Shown here piece by piece: positions 7,385 to 14,251 of a stretch of 21,992 nt of DNA; the stretch's first letter is position 1, and each line of letters opens with the position of its first letter. The notes below the pieces were generated by a model. The model was not told where the DNA came from, searched no databases, and saw nothing but the letters and a program-made list of their open reading frames with translations. The translations under genes and the position numbers were made by a program. Origin of the DNA: a virus; IMG/VR virus record IMGVR_UViG_3300025000_000453, positions 1 through 21,992 of that record; one strand, written 5' to 3'.

Positions 7385-7858
7385 TTGTTTATATATTTTA
7401 TTCTTAATAAAAAAGGGAAATTTCTAGGATTTACTACTGATAAAAAGTTATTAGATTTATTTCTATATAAAAGAGGAGAGAAAAATTATAAAATAAAGAA
7501 GGTTAAAAAAAATAAATTAAATAAATCTTTTTTAAATCAATTAGAAGTAAGTTTTTCTGAATATGAACTTTTATGTTATGATGACAATATACCAGTTTTT
7601 GATTATGAGGAAACGAGATTTGCAGAATCACTACATCAATTTTTTATAGATTTAGAAATTTCAATTACTGATTTAAAAGAAGCCATTAAATTTTTTAGAT
7701 TTAGTAGTGATGAAGAGAAAAAAATAAAAAATAGTATTGAAAAATATTTAGATATCATTAAAATAATAAAAGATGAAGATTATGGTATAACAGAAAGTGA
7801 ATTTACTTATATTGATAGAGAAAAAATGATAGCTGAGTATATTAGAAGACATTCATAA
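7385..7858 (+). CDS. Phage hypothetical protein, paralogue of the gene at 300 (TTG start)
   Basis: A 157-residue protein starting at TTG, eight bases after AAAGAGGTGA in the end of the previous gene. Its layout matches the 150-residue product at 300-752: an N-terminal strand plus KxxxFxxTxDKKLLxLFL-like segment, a central SEYELLCYDDNIPVFD stretch, then helices around DEEKKIKNSIEKYLDIIKII. Identity is low but the order and spacing agree. Both genes end at a hairpin. Family and function are unknown to me. The C-terminus is charged, with no membrane segment. Confidence 0.7.
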   Translation: MFIYFILNKKGKFLGFTTDKKLLDLFLYKRGEKNYKIKKVKKNKLNKSFLNQLEVSFSEYELLCYDDNIPVFDYEETRFAESLHQFFIDLEISITDLKEAIKFFRFSSDEEKKIKNSIEKYLDIIKIIKDEDYGITESEFTYIDREKMIAEYIRRHS

Positions 7859-7860
7859 TA

Positions 7861-7927
7861 TTTTTTATCACTCCACCTTATTCTTTAACAATTAAATAAA
7901 GAATATAAGAAATGGAGTGATAAAAAA
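7861..7927 (+). promoter_or_regulatory. Long inverted repeat that covers the RBS of the next gene
   Basis: The whole intergenic space folds on itself. The outer arms, TTTTTTATCACTCCA at 7861-7875 and TGGAGTGATAAAAAA at 7913-7927, are a perfect 15-bp match. An inner pairing, CTTATTCTTTA at 7877-7887 with TAAAGAATATAAG at 7897-7909, has a two-base bulge. The right arm contains the GGAGTGA Shine-Dalgarno and ends at the base before the ATG. In RNA read through from upstream the RBS would be paired. The late-type box AACA-N6-TA at 7887-7898 is in the loop, so RNA begun there would lack the outer left arm. It may also terminate upstream RNA, though the right arm is followed by A, not T. Confidence 0.65.
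7887..7898 (+). promoter_or_regulatory. AACA-N6-TA late-type promoter box inside the hairpin loop
   Basis: AACA at 7887-7890 and TA at 7897-7898, 30 bases before the start at 7928. It has the same shape and spacing as the boxes at 14212, 19998 and 20975. Confidence 0.45.
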
Positions 7928-8590
7928 ATGAGGCTACCTAAGATTGATAATTACGAAAATAAGAATAAAATTGAATATGTTAAAATAAACGAATTACCAA
8001 CATTAACTCGTAATGTTATTATTATGAATGAAAAAGATAAAATTAAACTTATAAAAACTATTGAAAGAATAGTTCGAAGTTCAATTGAATATAAACAATA
8101 TGTACAATATTTAAGAGATGAAATTGATATGACTCTATGCTCTTTTTTTAATAATATTAGTAATAAAGATAATAAGAGGGTTTCTATTGAAATCCATCAT
8201 GAACCATTCACTTTATTTGATTTAACACAAATAGTGTTAGAAAAGTGGATTAATGAAGAAAAAGATATAAATCCTTTATTAATAGCAGAGGAAATTGTAT
8301 TACTTCACTATAAAAATACTGTTGGATTAATACCTTTATGTATTACAGTTCATAAGTTAGTTCATAATGGTAAGATATTTATACCATTACAAAATCTATT
8401 TGGAAACTTTGTTTCCTTTATTGAAGAATATGAAAAATTTATAAGTAAAGATTTATTATCATTACTTGAAGAAAAATTTAGAATATCAAAAGAACTTGCT
8501 GAACCTGATATGAGTGTTTTAGAGAAGAAATATATTTATTTAGAAATAAAGGGATTTACTTTCCCTCAAATTATTGAAGAAAATGTATAA
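7928..8590 (+). CDS. HNH-like (His-Me finger-like) phage protein, paralogue of the minus-strand gene at 16680
   Basis: A 220-residue protein with EIHHEPFTLFDL (H90, H91) and, 51 residues on, LCITVHKLVHNGKIFIP (H142, H146). The pair HH plus VHxxxH resembles the metal and catalytic histidines of HNH/His-Me finger nucleases, where a first HH or DH is followed by an LCxxCHxxxH-like segment. The classical zinc cysteines and a clear final Asn/His are not evident, so activity is uncertain. The same blocks occur in the 216-residue minus-strand protein at 16680-17330 at almost the same distance. The gene stands alone: its RBS is buried in the inverted repeat upstream, with a late-type promoter box in the loop, and a hairpin follows it. 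Confidence 0.6.
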   Translation: MRLPKIDNYENKNKIEYVKINELPTLTRNVIIMNEKDKIKLIKTIERIVRSSIEYKQYVQYLRDEIDMTLCSFFNNISNKDNKRVSIEIHHEPFTLFDLTQIVLEKWINEEKDINPLLIAEEIVLLHYKNTVGLIPLCITVHKLVHNGKIFIPLQNLFGNFVSFIEEYEKFISKDLLSLLEEKFRISKELAEPDMSVLEKKYIYLEIKGFTFPQIIEENV

Positions 8591-8601
8591 AATAAAATAA
8601 T

Positions 8602-8638
8602 TTCCTTCCTAGAAGAGCCCGTTTCTTCTAGGAAGGAA
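8602..8638. terminator. Strong hairpin, possible terminator
   Basis: A perfect 15-bp stem (TTCCTTCCTAGAAGA at 8602-8616, TCTTCTAGGAAGGAA at 8624-8638) with a 7-base loop GCCCGTT. The downstream side (TATTTAAAT) lacks a good T tract. On the opposite strand the hairpin is followed by TTATTTTATTT, which would fit termination in that direction better. It is also the most GC-rich element nearby. Confidence 0.6.
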
Positions 8639-8747
8639 TATTTAAATAGGAGGTAGGGATGAAGTAATGAAAGTATCTTAATCCAGTATCCATTATATAT
8701 TTGTTTAAAAAAATATAAAATAAATAGAAAAAAATAGAGGGATACAA
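8639..8747 (+). other. Intergenic stretch with an orphan Shine-Dalgarno
   Basis: About 110 bases without a credible gene. A perfect AGGAGGT at 8648-8654 is followed at 8659 by ATG-AAG-TAA and at 8667 by a four-codon ORF, so it drives nothing visible. Possibly the remains of a deleted gene or a leader region for the RNase H gene. No promoter box of either type is clear here. Confidence 0.35.
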
Positions 8748-9335
8748 ATGAAAATATTAATATTTACAGATGGTGGAGGTTTTAAAAAAAGTAATAAAAA
8801 ATTTACAGCAGTTTCATCATATAGAATATTTAAAGATGATGAATTATTAATTAATAATGAAATAATTACTGAAGATAAAACTAATAATTTTGCTGAAATA
8901 TATGCTATACAAAAATCTTTAGAAATAGTTAATAAATATCTAAAAGTGAGTAAAAATAATGATTATAGTATTGAATTATATACAGATTCTTTATTATGTT
9001 TAAAATCATTAACAGAATGGATTTATAATTGGTTGAAAACTTCTGTTGACGGTATACTATATACATCTAAAGGTTCAATAGTAGCTAATCAAGAATGTAT
9101 TATTAAAGCTTTTAAATTATTAAATAAATTAAAAAGAGTGAAAATATTTCATATTAATTCACATATGCCGATGTATAAAACACATCAACAACATAAATAT
9201 TTTAATAAATTTAATAAATGTAATATTAGCTATGAAAAATTTTTAGGGGTTTATTTAAATAATAAAGAATGTGATAGAGCAATTAAAGAAGCTTATGAAA
9301 AGTATAAAAATAATAAAGAGGGAACACATAAATAA
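8748..9335 (+). CDS. Ribonuclease H (RNase HI-like)
   Basis: RNase H degrades the RNA strand of RNA-DNA hybrids, for example primers during phage replication. The catalytic acidic residues are visible in order: IFTDGGG with D8, NNFAEIYAI with E50, LYTDSLLCL with D80, and a final Asp in KECDRAIKEA at about D176. This is the D-E-D-D set of the family. At 195 residues it is longer than E. coli RNase HI (155), because of a segment around VDGILYTSKGSIVANQECI and a charged C-terminus. GAGGG lies a short distance before the ATG. The Nudix gene follows after 30 bases and is probably co-transcribed. Confidence 0.86.
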   Translation: MKILIFTDGGGFKKSNKKFTAVSSYRIFKDDELLINNEIITEDKTNNFAEIYAIQKSLEIVNKYLKVSKNNDYSIELYTDSLLCLKSLTEWIYNWLKTSVDGILYTSKGSIVANQECIIKAFKLLNKLKRVKIFHINSHMPMYKTHQQHKYFNKFNKCNISYEKFLGVYLNNKECDRAIKEAYEKYKNNKEGTHK

Positions 9336-9365
9336 TATAAAAATAGAATGAGGGAGTTGGAATAA

Positions 9366-10292
9366 ATGACAAAAAAAAGAGGTTCAATAATACCGTCAGA
9401 TTATGAGCAAAATAAGAGTATTGATTTACTCACATATGAATTATATAATTATCCATTAGATTCATTTAAATATTTACAAACTAAATTAAAAATTGAGAAT
9501 TTATTACGACAAGAGTCCAAATATTTAGAAGAAATAATTTGTATACCCAGTAAGTTTAATATAGAATCTATGAATGACACTAAAAATTATAATCGTTACG
9601 ATGAAATAAGGAGGGTAAACTCTTTAGTTAGTTTAGTTCATCCAGATAATGGCTTATCACTTCAATCTAAAGAATATGATGAAGACGGTAATATTATAAC
9701 TAAAGTTTTTACCAATGAAAATAAACCTCTATTTAAAAAAGATAAAACTTTTTTAGAAGATGATGATTTTATTATAATCCCAAGATTTGAAGCTGAATAT
9801 AATTCACGATATAAACAATTGGTTGTAGCCTGTTATATAACTGATAATAAGAATATTCTTCTTTTAGAATCACTTCAGGGTAGAATGAGTGGTAAAATAA
9901 CTATGATTCAAGGTCATGTTTCATTTACACGTTCTTGTTATCTTAAAAATCAATTTACAATATTAAGAGAGAATCTTATGAGAGAAATAGAAGAAGAACT
10001 GATATTTAAAGATGGTATTACTTTACCAGTACCATTACTACCAAACTTCACATACAACGGATATATAACATTGTCTGAAAGTGAACATTTTGGTTTATTA
10101 TATCAAATACATGTTCCTAGTATTAATGATATTATAGATAAGATTCAAACTGGGGAACCAGATAAACATAAATTGGTTCTATTAGAAATTAATAATGACT
10201 TATTAAATAAACCTAATTTAGATACATGGGTTAAATTAGTTATAGATAATATTTTAACTCTTAAGAATCAATATGCACCGATGATGATATAA
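9366..10292 (+). CDS. Nudix hydrolase with an insertion in the Nudix box
   Basis: Nudix enzymes hydrolyse nucleoside diphosphates linked to another group, such as damaged dNTPs, NAD-type molecules or RNA caps. The box can be seen as IQGHVSFTR starting at G183, then, after extra residues, LRENLMREIEEELIF with R206-E207 and E209-E210-E211. The G-to-R distance is 23 residues rather than 14, so about nine residues (around CYLKNQFT) are inserted. The core strand QLVVACYITDNKNILLLE precedes it. The N-terminal 130 residues are a separate, mostly helical region with no recognised domain. In all 308 residues, about twice a minimal Nudix protein. The start follows GAGGGAG. A strong terminator ends the unit. 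Confidence 0.82.
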   Translation: MTKKRGSIIPSDYEQNKSIDLLTYELYNYPLDSFKYLQTKLKIENLLRQESKYLEEIICIPSKFNIESMNDTKNYNRYDEIRRVNSLVSLVHPDNGLSLQSKEYDEDGNIITKVFTNENKPLFKKDKTFLEDDDFIIIPRFEAEYNSRYKQLVVACYITDNKNILLLESLQGRMSGKITMIQGHVSFTRSCYLKNQFTILRENLMREIEEELIFKDGITLPVPLLPNFTYNGYITLSESEHFGLLYQIHVPSINDIIDKIQTGEPDKHKLVLLEINNDLLNKPNLDTWVKLVIDNILTLKNQYAPMMI

Positions 10293-10297
10293 GAACT

Positions 10298-10345
10298 ATT
10301 AAATTAGACACTAGAGTTGAATTTATCTCTAGTGTCTAATTTAAT
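10298..10345 (+). terminator. Rho-independent terminator (perfect 19-bp stem)
   Basis: ATTAAATTAGACACTAGAG at 10298-10316 pairs perfectly with 10327-10345 across a 10-base loop. An AT-rich but only partly T-rich tail follows. The stem is symmetric and may serve both strands. Confidence 0.8.
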
Positions 10346-10363
10346 AATCTAATTATTTAAATA

Positions 10364-10373
10364 TATATTATTA
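10364..10373 (+). promoter_or_regulatory. Candidate TATATTATTA promoter-like box
   Basis: TATATTATTA, identical to the box at 5137, about 51 bases before the chosen start at 10415 and just after a terminator. Confidence 0.3.
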
Positions 10374-10414
10374 TAATATAAATAAGAACTTTTATGTGGG
10401 AGTGTGAGGGTGGA

Positions 10415-11359
10415 ATGAAAATTTCAGTTAATGATAACTCATTTTTATTTGAGGTATTTGTAAATGATTTTGGAGATAATTATCATAGAGGTTCTTCTGA
10501 ACCTTCTACAGAATTGGAAAGACAAGCTAAAAAAATTAGGAGGAGATATAAAAATATAAGTGATTATATGTCATCATTATTAATATATGATGAATATATG
10601 AATAAATTAGCTGAAAAACATGGTAATGAGCAATTACTAAAAATTAAGATAAAGAATGATATGGTTGATGACTTTATCCCAGCTAAACCTAGGATGCGAA
10701 ATAATAATACTAATAAATTTTTATTAAAAAATAAAATTCTTTTAAGTAAAACTAAGAATCTTTATCCTGATGAAGAAGTTATTGATAAACTATTACAAAT
10801 ATTACCTAAAGATGAAAGAGATTTTACACATTATAAAACAATGAATAAGGATATTTCAGGGATTATTAAAGATGGTATTCAAACAAAAATTCCAGATAAA
10901 AAGTTAAAATCAATACATACCTTAGATTTAATGGCTGAATTCTTTGAAACTAAAAATAAATTAAAAGAATCTAAAATAGAGGAATATCATCCTAGTATGA
11001 AAGATGTACTAAGTGGTAAATATCTTGATAAAATACAAGATACTACTGACCAAGATGAAATTATTCATTATAATGGAAGATTCGTTAATAGAGAAACAGC
11101 TGAAGAACTAAACGTTTATCAAAATCTTAATAATATAGGATGGAATTCTATTAAAATTATGAAGGAAAAAGGTATTAGTAAAAGAGCCACAAAATTAATA
11201 CGTGACAAAGATAAAGAAGAAAAGAAGAGAAAGAAAAAAAATAAAAAAAATGATAATTTTATGACCAGAGTTATAACTGATAATAATTATAATAGTTTTG
11301 AAGATTTTCAAGAAGATATGTTAAACTTTACATCTGGTAATTTAGGTTCGAATGATTAG
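10415..11359 (+). CDS. Conserved phage hypothetical protein, 314 aa, highly charged
   Basis: A 314-residue charged protein with no recognised domain. The N-terminal part has ELERQAKKIRRRYKNISDYM; a middle section (KDERDFTHYKTMNKDISGII) precedes a segment with HYNGRFVNRETAEELNVYQN; near residue 265 a Lys/Glu run (KEEKKRKKKNKK) is followed by an acidic C-terminus. An ATG at 10394 would add seven residues but lacks a Shine-Dalgarno, whereas GAGGGTGGA sits directly before 10415, so I chose the latter. Its place before the kinase-like gene and other virion-type genes suggests a role in assembly or the virion. This is context only. Confidence 0.72.
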   Translation: MKISVNDNSFLFEVFVNDFGDNYHRGSSEPSTELERQAKKIRRRYKNISDYMSSLLIYDEYMNKLAEKHGNEQLLKIKIKNDMVDDFIPAKPRMRNNNTNKFLLKNKILLSKTKNLYPDEEVIDKLLQILPKDERDFTHYKTMNKDISGIIKDGIQTKIPDKKLKSIHTLDLMAEFFETKNKLKESKIEEYHPSMKDVLSGKYLDKIQDTTDQDEIIHYNGRFVNRETAEELNVYQNLNNIGWNSIKIMKEKGISKRATKLIRDKDKEEKKRKKKNKKNDNFMTRVITDNNYNSFEDFQEDMLNFTSGNLGSND

Positions 11360-11368
11360 ATCGAACCT
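11344..11368 (+). terminator. Short hairpin over the stop codon, weak terminator
   Basis: AGGTTCGA at 11344-11351 pairs with TCGAACCT at 11361-11368. The loop holds the stop codon of the preceding gene. What follows is GTAAAAAAT without a T tract, so it may attenuate or stabilise RNA rather than terminate. Confidence 0.35.
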
Positions 11369-11401
11369 GTAAAAAATATTCTTTTAGGGGTTGGATATTT
11401 A

Positions 11402-13459
11402 ATGACAAAAAAAATGATTAGAAGCAGAATTTTAGAACACTTTAAAAAAGACTTATTAATAGATTTATATAATGTGTGTAAATCCATTGATATATCAGAT
11501 AATAATTATAAAACTGATATGATGATAGCAGTATTAAACAAACATGAATTAGACTATGTAGAATTAGGACCAGGAACAAATCGTTTAGCTATTTTAATAG
11601 ATAATTATGTTTTTAAAATAGCTTTAGATAAATGGGGTATACAAGACAATTTGAATGAATTTACTATGTCAGATGAATTACAACCCTATGTGATTAAAGT
11701 CTATGAAACTAATGAACTTATATTAGCATGTGAATATATCACTGTTATAAGTAAAGAAGAATTCATAGAACAAAAAGAAAACCTTCAAGCAATTTTAGCA
11801 ATTTTAGCAGAATCCTATTTATTAGGAGATGTTGGAACTGTACCAAGAAATTATTTAAATTGGGGGTATAGAGATAATGGTGACTTAGTAATACTTGATT
11901 TTGCATACATTTATCGTATAAATGGAGATGAATTACTATGTTCCGCTTGTGGGCAATTTGTTGAATATGATACTAATTTTCATGATTTAAAATGTCCTAA
12001 ATGTAATAAAAAATATACCTTTATTGATTTAAGAAAGAAAATTTCTATGGAAATTGAAAGAAATGAAAATTATATCGCCAAACAAATGGCGTTTAAATTA
12101 ACTAAACCTCTAATGGAAGTAGAAACTAATTCTATGGAGGAAGTTATATCAAACAAACAAAAGGAGGAAAATGATATGAAAAAGGATAGATTTTTAAATA
12201 CTAATGATTTTAATCCTGATGAAGCTAAAGATAAGTACTTGGAGGCATTAGAGTCTCTTCCAATTATTAAGACTGGTAATATTGGAACTGTTCCATTAAG
12301 AGATAAATTTATATTACCCTTAGTAGAAGATGGCTTTCAAGTATCATGGGGTGAATCAGATGAAAATTCTGATATGAAGAATTATGCGGAAGAATTTACA
12401 ACAGAGGATTTAGTTTTATTAGAATATTTAAAAGTTTCAATTGATGAATTATTCTTTATTTCAGCTGAAGCTAAAGATAAGTATTTAAACAGACTAAGAG
12501 GTAATTTAAATGAAGAAGAAAAAGATTATTTAAATCAACATACTAAGTGTAGTATTCTTGGTGTACCTGAGGATATAATTTTTGCAGAAGAAGTTGATTC
12601 TAAGGAAACCGAAACCACTTTAACTGAAGAACAATTAAGAATGTTAAAAAATCTTAAAACAACATTGTCAGATGTAATAGAGAATAATATTTCTGATGAT
12701 GGTAAAGAAAAATTAACTAAAGAACAACTGGAATTATTAACTAAACAACTACAAGAAACTATGAAAAATGTATCTTTTGACTTTGATTCAGATGATATTG
12801 TTAGAGAAAGAATTTTAGAAATATTGGAATCTGTTGGGGGATTAGGTGAACAAATAATTATTAATATTAACACTTCGGACCAACTTGAAATAAATAGTGG
12901 TATAGTTACAATAAAGGAAAAAGAAACTCGTGAAATTATTAAACAATTTCCTCTATATATCCCCCAAGAACCTAAACATTGTGATATAAAAATAGATTTA
13001 TCATTTCTTAATAAAAATCCAGAAGATTTAAATAAAGCATATGAGGGTAGGAATGTGGAAGTGTTAGTAACAGATGTATCTACTTGTCATTCTGATAATG
13101 ATTCATTATCTATTAATATTTTTAATCCAACTGAACAAGGTGTATCAATACCTCAAAATAAAACTGAAGATGAATCAAACATAGAACAAAATAAAAATGA
13201 AATAGAAGATATGATTATATTAGAAGAATTAAAAGAGCGTGGTTTTGATTCTAAGGATGACTCAGAATTTATACCATCTTCTGAAGTATTCTCTACTGAT
13301 GACTTAAATACAGAACAAGAAAATACAACATTAGAAGTTCATGATTTAGGTTCGGGTGTAACAGTTCTAACAGAAAGTATATCTTCATCTGAACAGGTCG
13401 ATGATGAAGAAGAAAGTGAAGATATGAAAAAATTAAGAGAAGAACTGGGATTAAATTGA
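11402..13459 (+). CDS. Kinase-like fold plus zinc-ribbon protein with long acidic C-terminus, 685 aa
   Basis: Residues about 45-170 read like a reduced protein-kinase fold: a glycine-loop-like ELGPGTNRLAILI (54-66), a strand with Lys YVFKIALDK (69-77), NEF with E86, a hinge-like ILACEYI (107-113), and GDVGTVPRNYLNWG then LVILDFAYIYR, where D143, N150/N153 and D166-F167 take the places of the catalytic loop and DFG. HRD is missing, so it may be inactive or atypical. A zinc ribbon follows (C180/C183, C198/C201). From residue about 245 the protein is acidic and low in complexity, with LTEEQLRMLKNL repeats of helical type and Ser/Glu/Asp-rich ends. An in-frame ATG at 12176 with a perfect RBS could give a separate 427-residue C-terminal product. 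I recall related proteins in giant Bacillus phages, without a proven role. Confidence 0.72.
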   Translation: MTKKMIRSRILEHFKKDLLIDLYNVCKSIDISDNNYKTDMMIAVLNKHELDYVELGPGTNRLAILIDNYVFKIALDKWGIQDNLNEFTMSDELQPYVIKVYETNELILACEYITVISKEEFIEQKENLQAILAILAESYLLGDVGTVPRNYLNWGYRDNGDLVILDFAYIYRINGDELLCSACGQFVEYDTNFHDLKCPKCNKKYTFIDLRKKISMEIERNENYIAKQMAFKLTKPLMEVETNSMEEVISNKQKEENDMKKDRFLNTNDFNPDEAKDKYLEALESLPIIKTGNIGTVPLRDKFILPLVEDGFQVSWGESDENSDMKNYAEEFTTEDLVLLEYLKVSIDELFFISAEAKDKYLNRLRGNLNEEEKDYLNQHTKCSILGVPEDIIFAEEVDSKETETTLTEEQLRMLKNLKTTLSDVIENNISDDGKEKLTKEQLELLTKQLQETMKNVSFDFDSDDIVRERILEILESVGGLGEQIIININTSDQLEINSGIVTIKEKETREIIKQFPLYIPQEPKHCDIKIDLSFLNKNPEDLNKAYEGRNVEVLVTDVSTCHSDNDSLSINIFNPTEQGVSIPQNKTEDESNIEQNKNEIEDMIILEELKERGFDSKDDSEFIPSSEVFSTDDLNTEQENTTLEVHDLGSGVTVLTESISSSEQVDDEEESEDMKKLREELGLN
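12161..12178 (+). promoter_or_regulatory. Internal RBS and in-frame start codon
   Basis: AAGGAGG at 12161-12167 stands eight bases before ATG at 12176, which is in frame with the 685-residue ORF (Met259, MKKDRFLNTND). It is among the best Shine-Dalgarno sites in the window and falls right at the boundary between the zinc-ribbon part and the acidic part. An out-of-frame ATG at 12171 is also present. No AACA-N6-TA box fits here, so it would be a translational, not a transcriptional, internal start. Confidence 0.55.
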
Positions 13460-13485
13460 TGATTAATAAAAGGGGATATGAAATT

Positions 13486-14145
13486 ATGGGTTGTATAATT
13501 AGAATTGATTCAGAGAAATTTATTGGGGATTTCTTAAAAAATTTTGACCCCAATAAATTTCAATTTTTATTAATATCGAAAGATATTACAACCAAAGGAA
13601 AGAAAGGAAAGTATTCTAATGTAATGGCTATTAAAGCATTAATTCCACCACCTCATATCGCATCAGTTTTTATAAATGATGGTATGACAAAAACATATAA
13701 AAAGAAGTATTTAGAGTATCTTAAAAAAGATGATAATAACTTACTAGTTTCAACCATCATCAAAGGTGCTATTAATAATATGAATATTGTTTTATTATGT
13801 TCTAAGTCTGAAGATGAATTCGGATATCTTAAATTGTTATGTGAATTCATTGAGGATATTTATAATATGAAAACCTATTCATATAAAAAGTTTAAAAAAG
13901 AACCGGATAAAGCTACTAAGATATCAAATAAAGATCAGGTTATTGGTAATTTAACAAATATTATTAATAAATTAAAACCATCTGATATAATGTCACCTGA
14001 TGTGAATAAAGAAAAACTTATTAAAAGGTTGAAAGGAATGGACAGGGAAGATTTATATAAGTATTGTAAAACAAATGGGATAAAAGTTGATAAGACATAT
14101 AATAAGAAGGAACTTATTAAGTGTATAGTAAAATCAATCTGTTGA
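13486..14145 (+). CDS. Conserved phage hypothetical protein with C-terminal SAP/HeH-like helices
   Basis: A 219-residue protein. The N-terminal part holds well-formed alternating strands and helices (FQFLLISKDITTKG, VMAIKALIPPPHIASVF, MNIVLLCSKSEDEFGYLKLL), faintly like the DUF488 fold with its LC...E strand, though I would not name it so. The C-terminal 40 residues (KLIKRLKGMDREDLYKYC, then KTNGIKVDKTYNKKEL) look like a small SAP- or HeH-type helix-extended-helix unit that often binds nucleic acid. Upstream in-frame TTG at 13456 overlaps the previous stop, but AGGGGAT places the start at ATG 13486. A terminator follows. Function unknown. Confidence 0.7.
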   Translation: MGCIIRIDSEKFIGDFLKNFDPNKFQFLLISKDITTKGKKGKYSNVMAIKALIPPPHIASVFINDGMTKTYKKKYLEYLKKDDNNLLVSTIIKGAINNMNIVLLCSKSEDEFGYLKLLCEFIEDIYNMKTYSYKKFKKEPDKATKISNKDQVIGNLTNIINKLKPSDIMSPDVNKEKLIKRLKGMDREDLYKYCKTNGIKVDKTYNKKELIKCIVKSIC

Positions 14146-14153
14146 TTTAAAAC

Positions 14154-14183
14154 ATAGACCTTAGTAGAAATACTAAGGTCTAT
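14154..14183 (+). terminator. Hairpin terminator with GAAA loop
   Basis: A perfect 13-bp stem (ATAGACCTTAGTA at 14154-14166, TACTAAGGTCTAT at 14171-14183) closed by a GAAA tetraloop. The tail is TAATATATT, poor in consecutive T. Confidence 0.65.
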
Positions 14184-14211
14184 TAATATATTAGAAAACT
14201 ACTTTTATACT

Positions 14212-14223
14212 AACAAATTATTA
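14212..14223 (+). promoter_or_regulatory. AACA-N6-TA late-type promoter box
   Basis: AACA at 14212-14215 and TA at 14222-14223, 29 bases before the start at 14252 and just after a terminator. Confidence 0.45.
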
Positions 14224-14251
14224 AAAATTTATTTTTTTAAGGATGATAAAA

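Noticed and set aside
10394-10414. Longer start for the gene at 10415
   Set aside because: No Shine-Dalgarno precedes 10394, while GAGGGTGGA directly precedes 10415.
12152-12163. AACA sites upstream of the internal start as a late promoter
   Set aside because: Neither AACA is followed by T at the seventh position, so the box rule is not met.
11825-12300. GTVP occurring twice (residues near 145 and near 295) as an internal duplication of the 685-residue protein
   Set aside because: Only a few residues match and the flanks differ; probably chance.
12535-12873. A 112-codon minus-strand ORF rich in Ser
   Set aside because: It lies wholly within the acidic part of the 685-codon gene; its Ser/Leu bias is what the complement of Glu/Lys/Asp codons gives.
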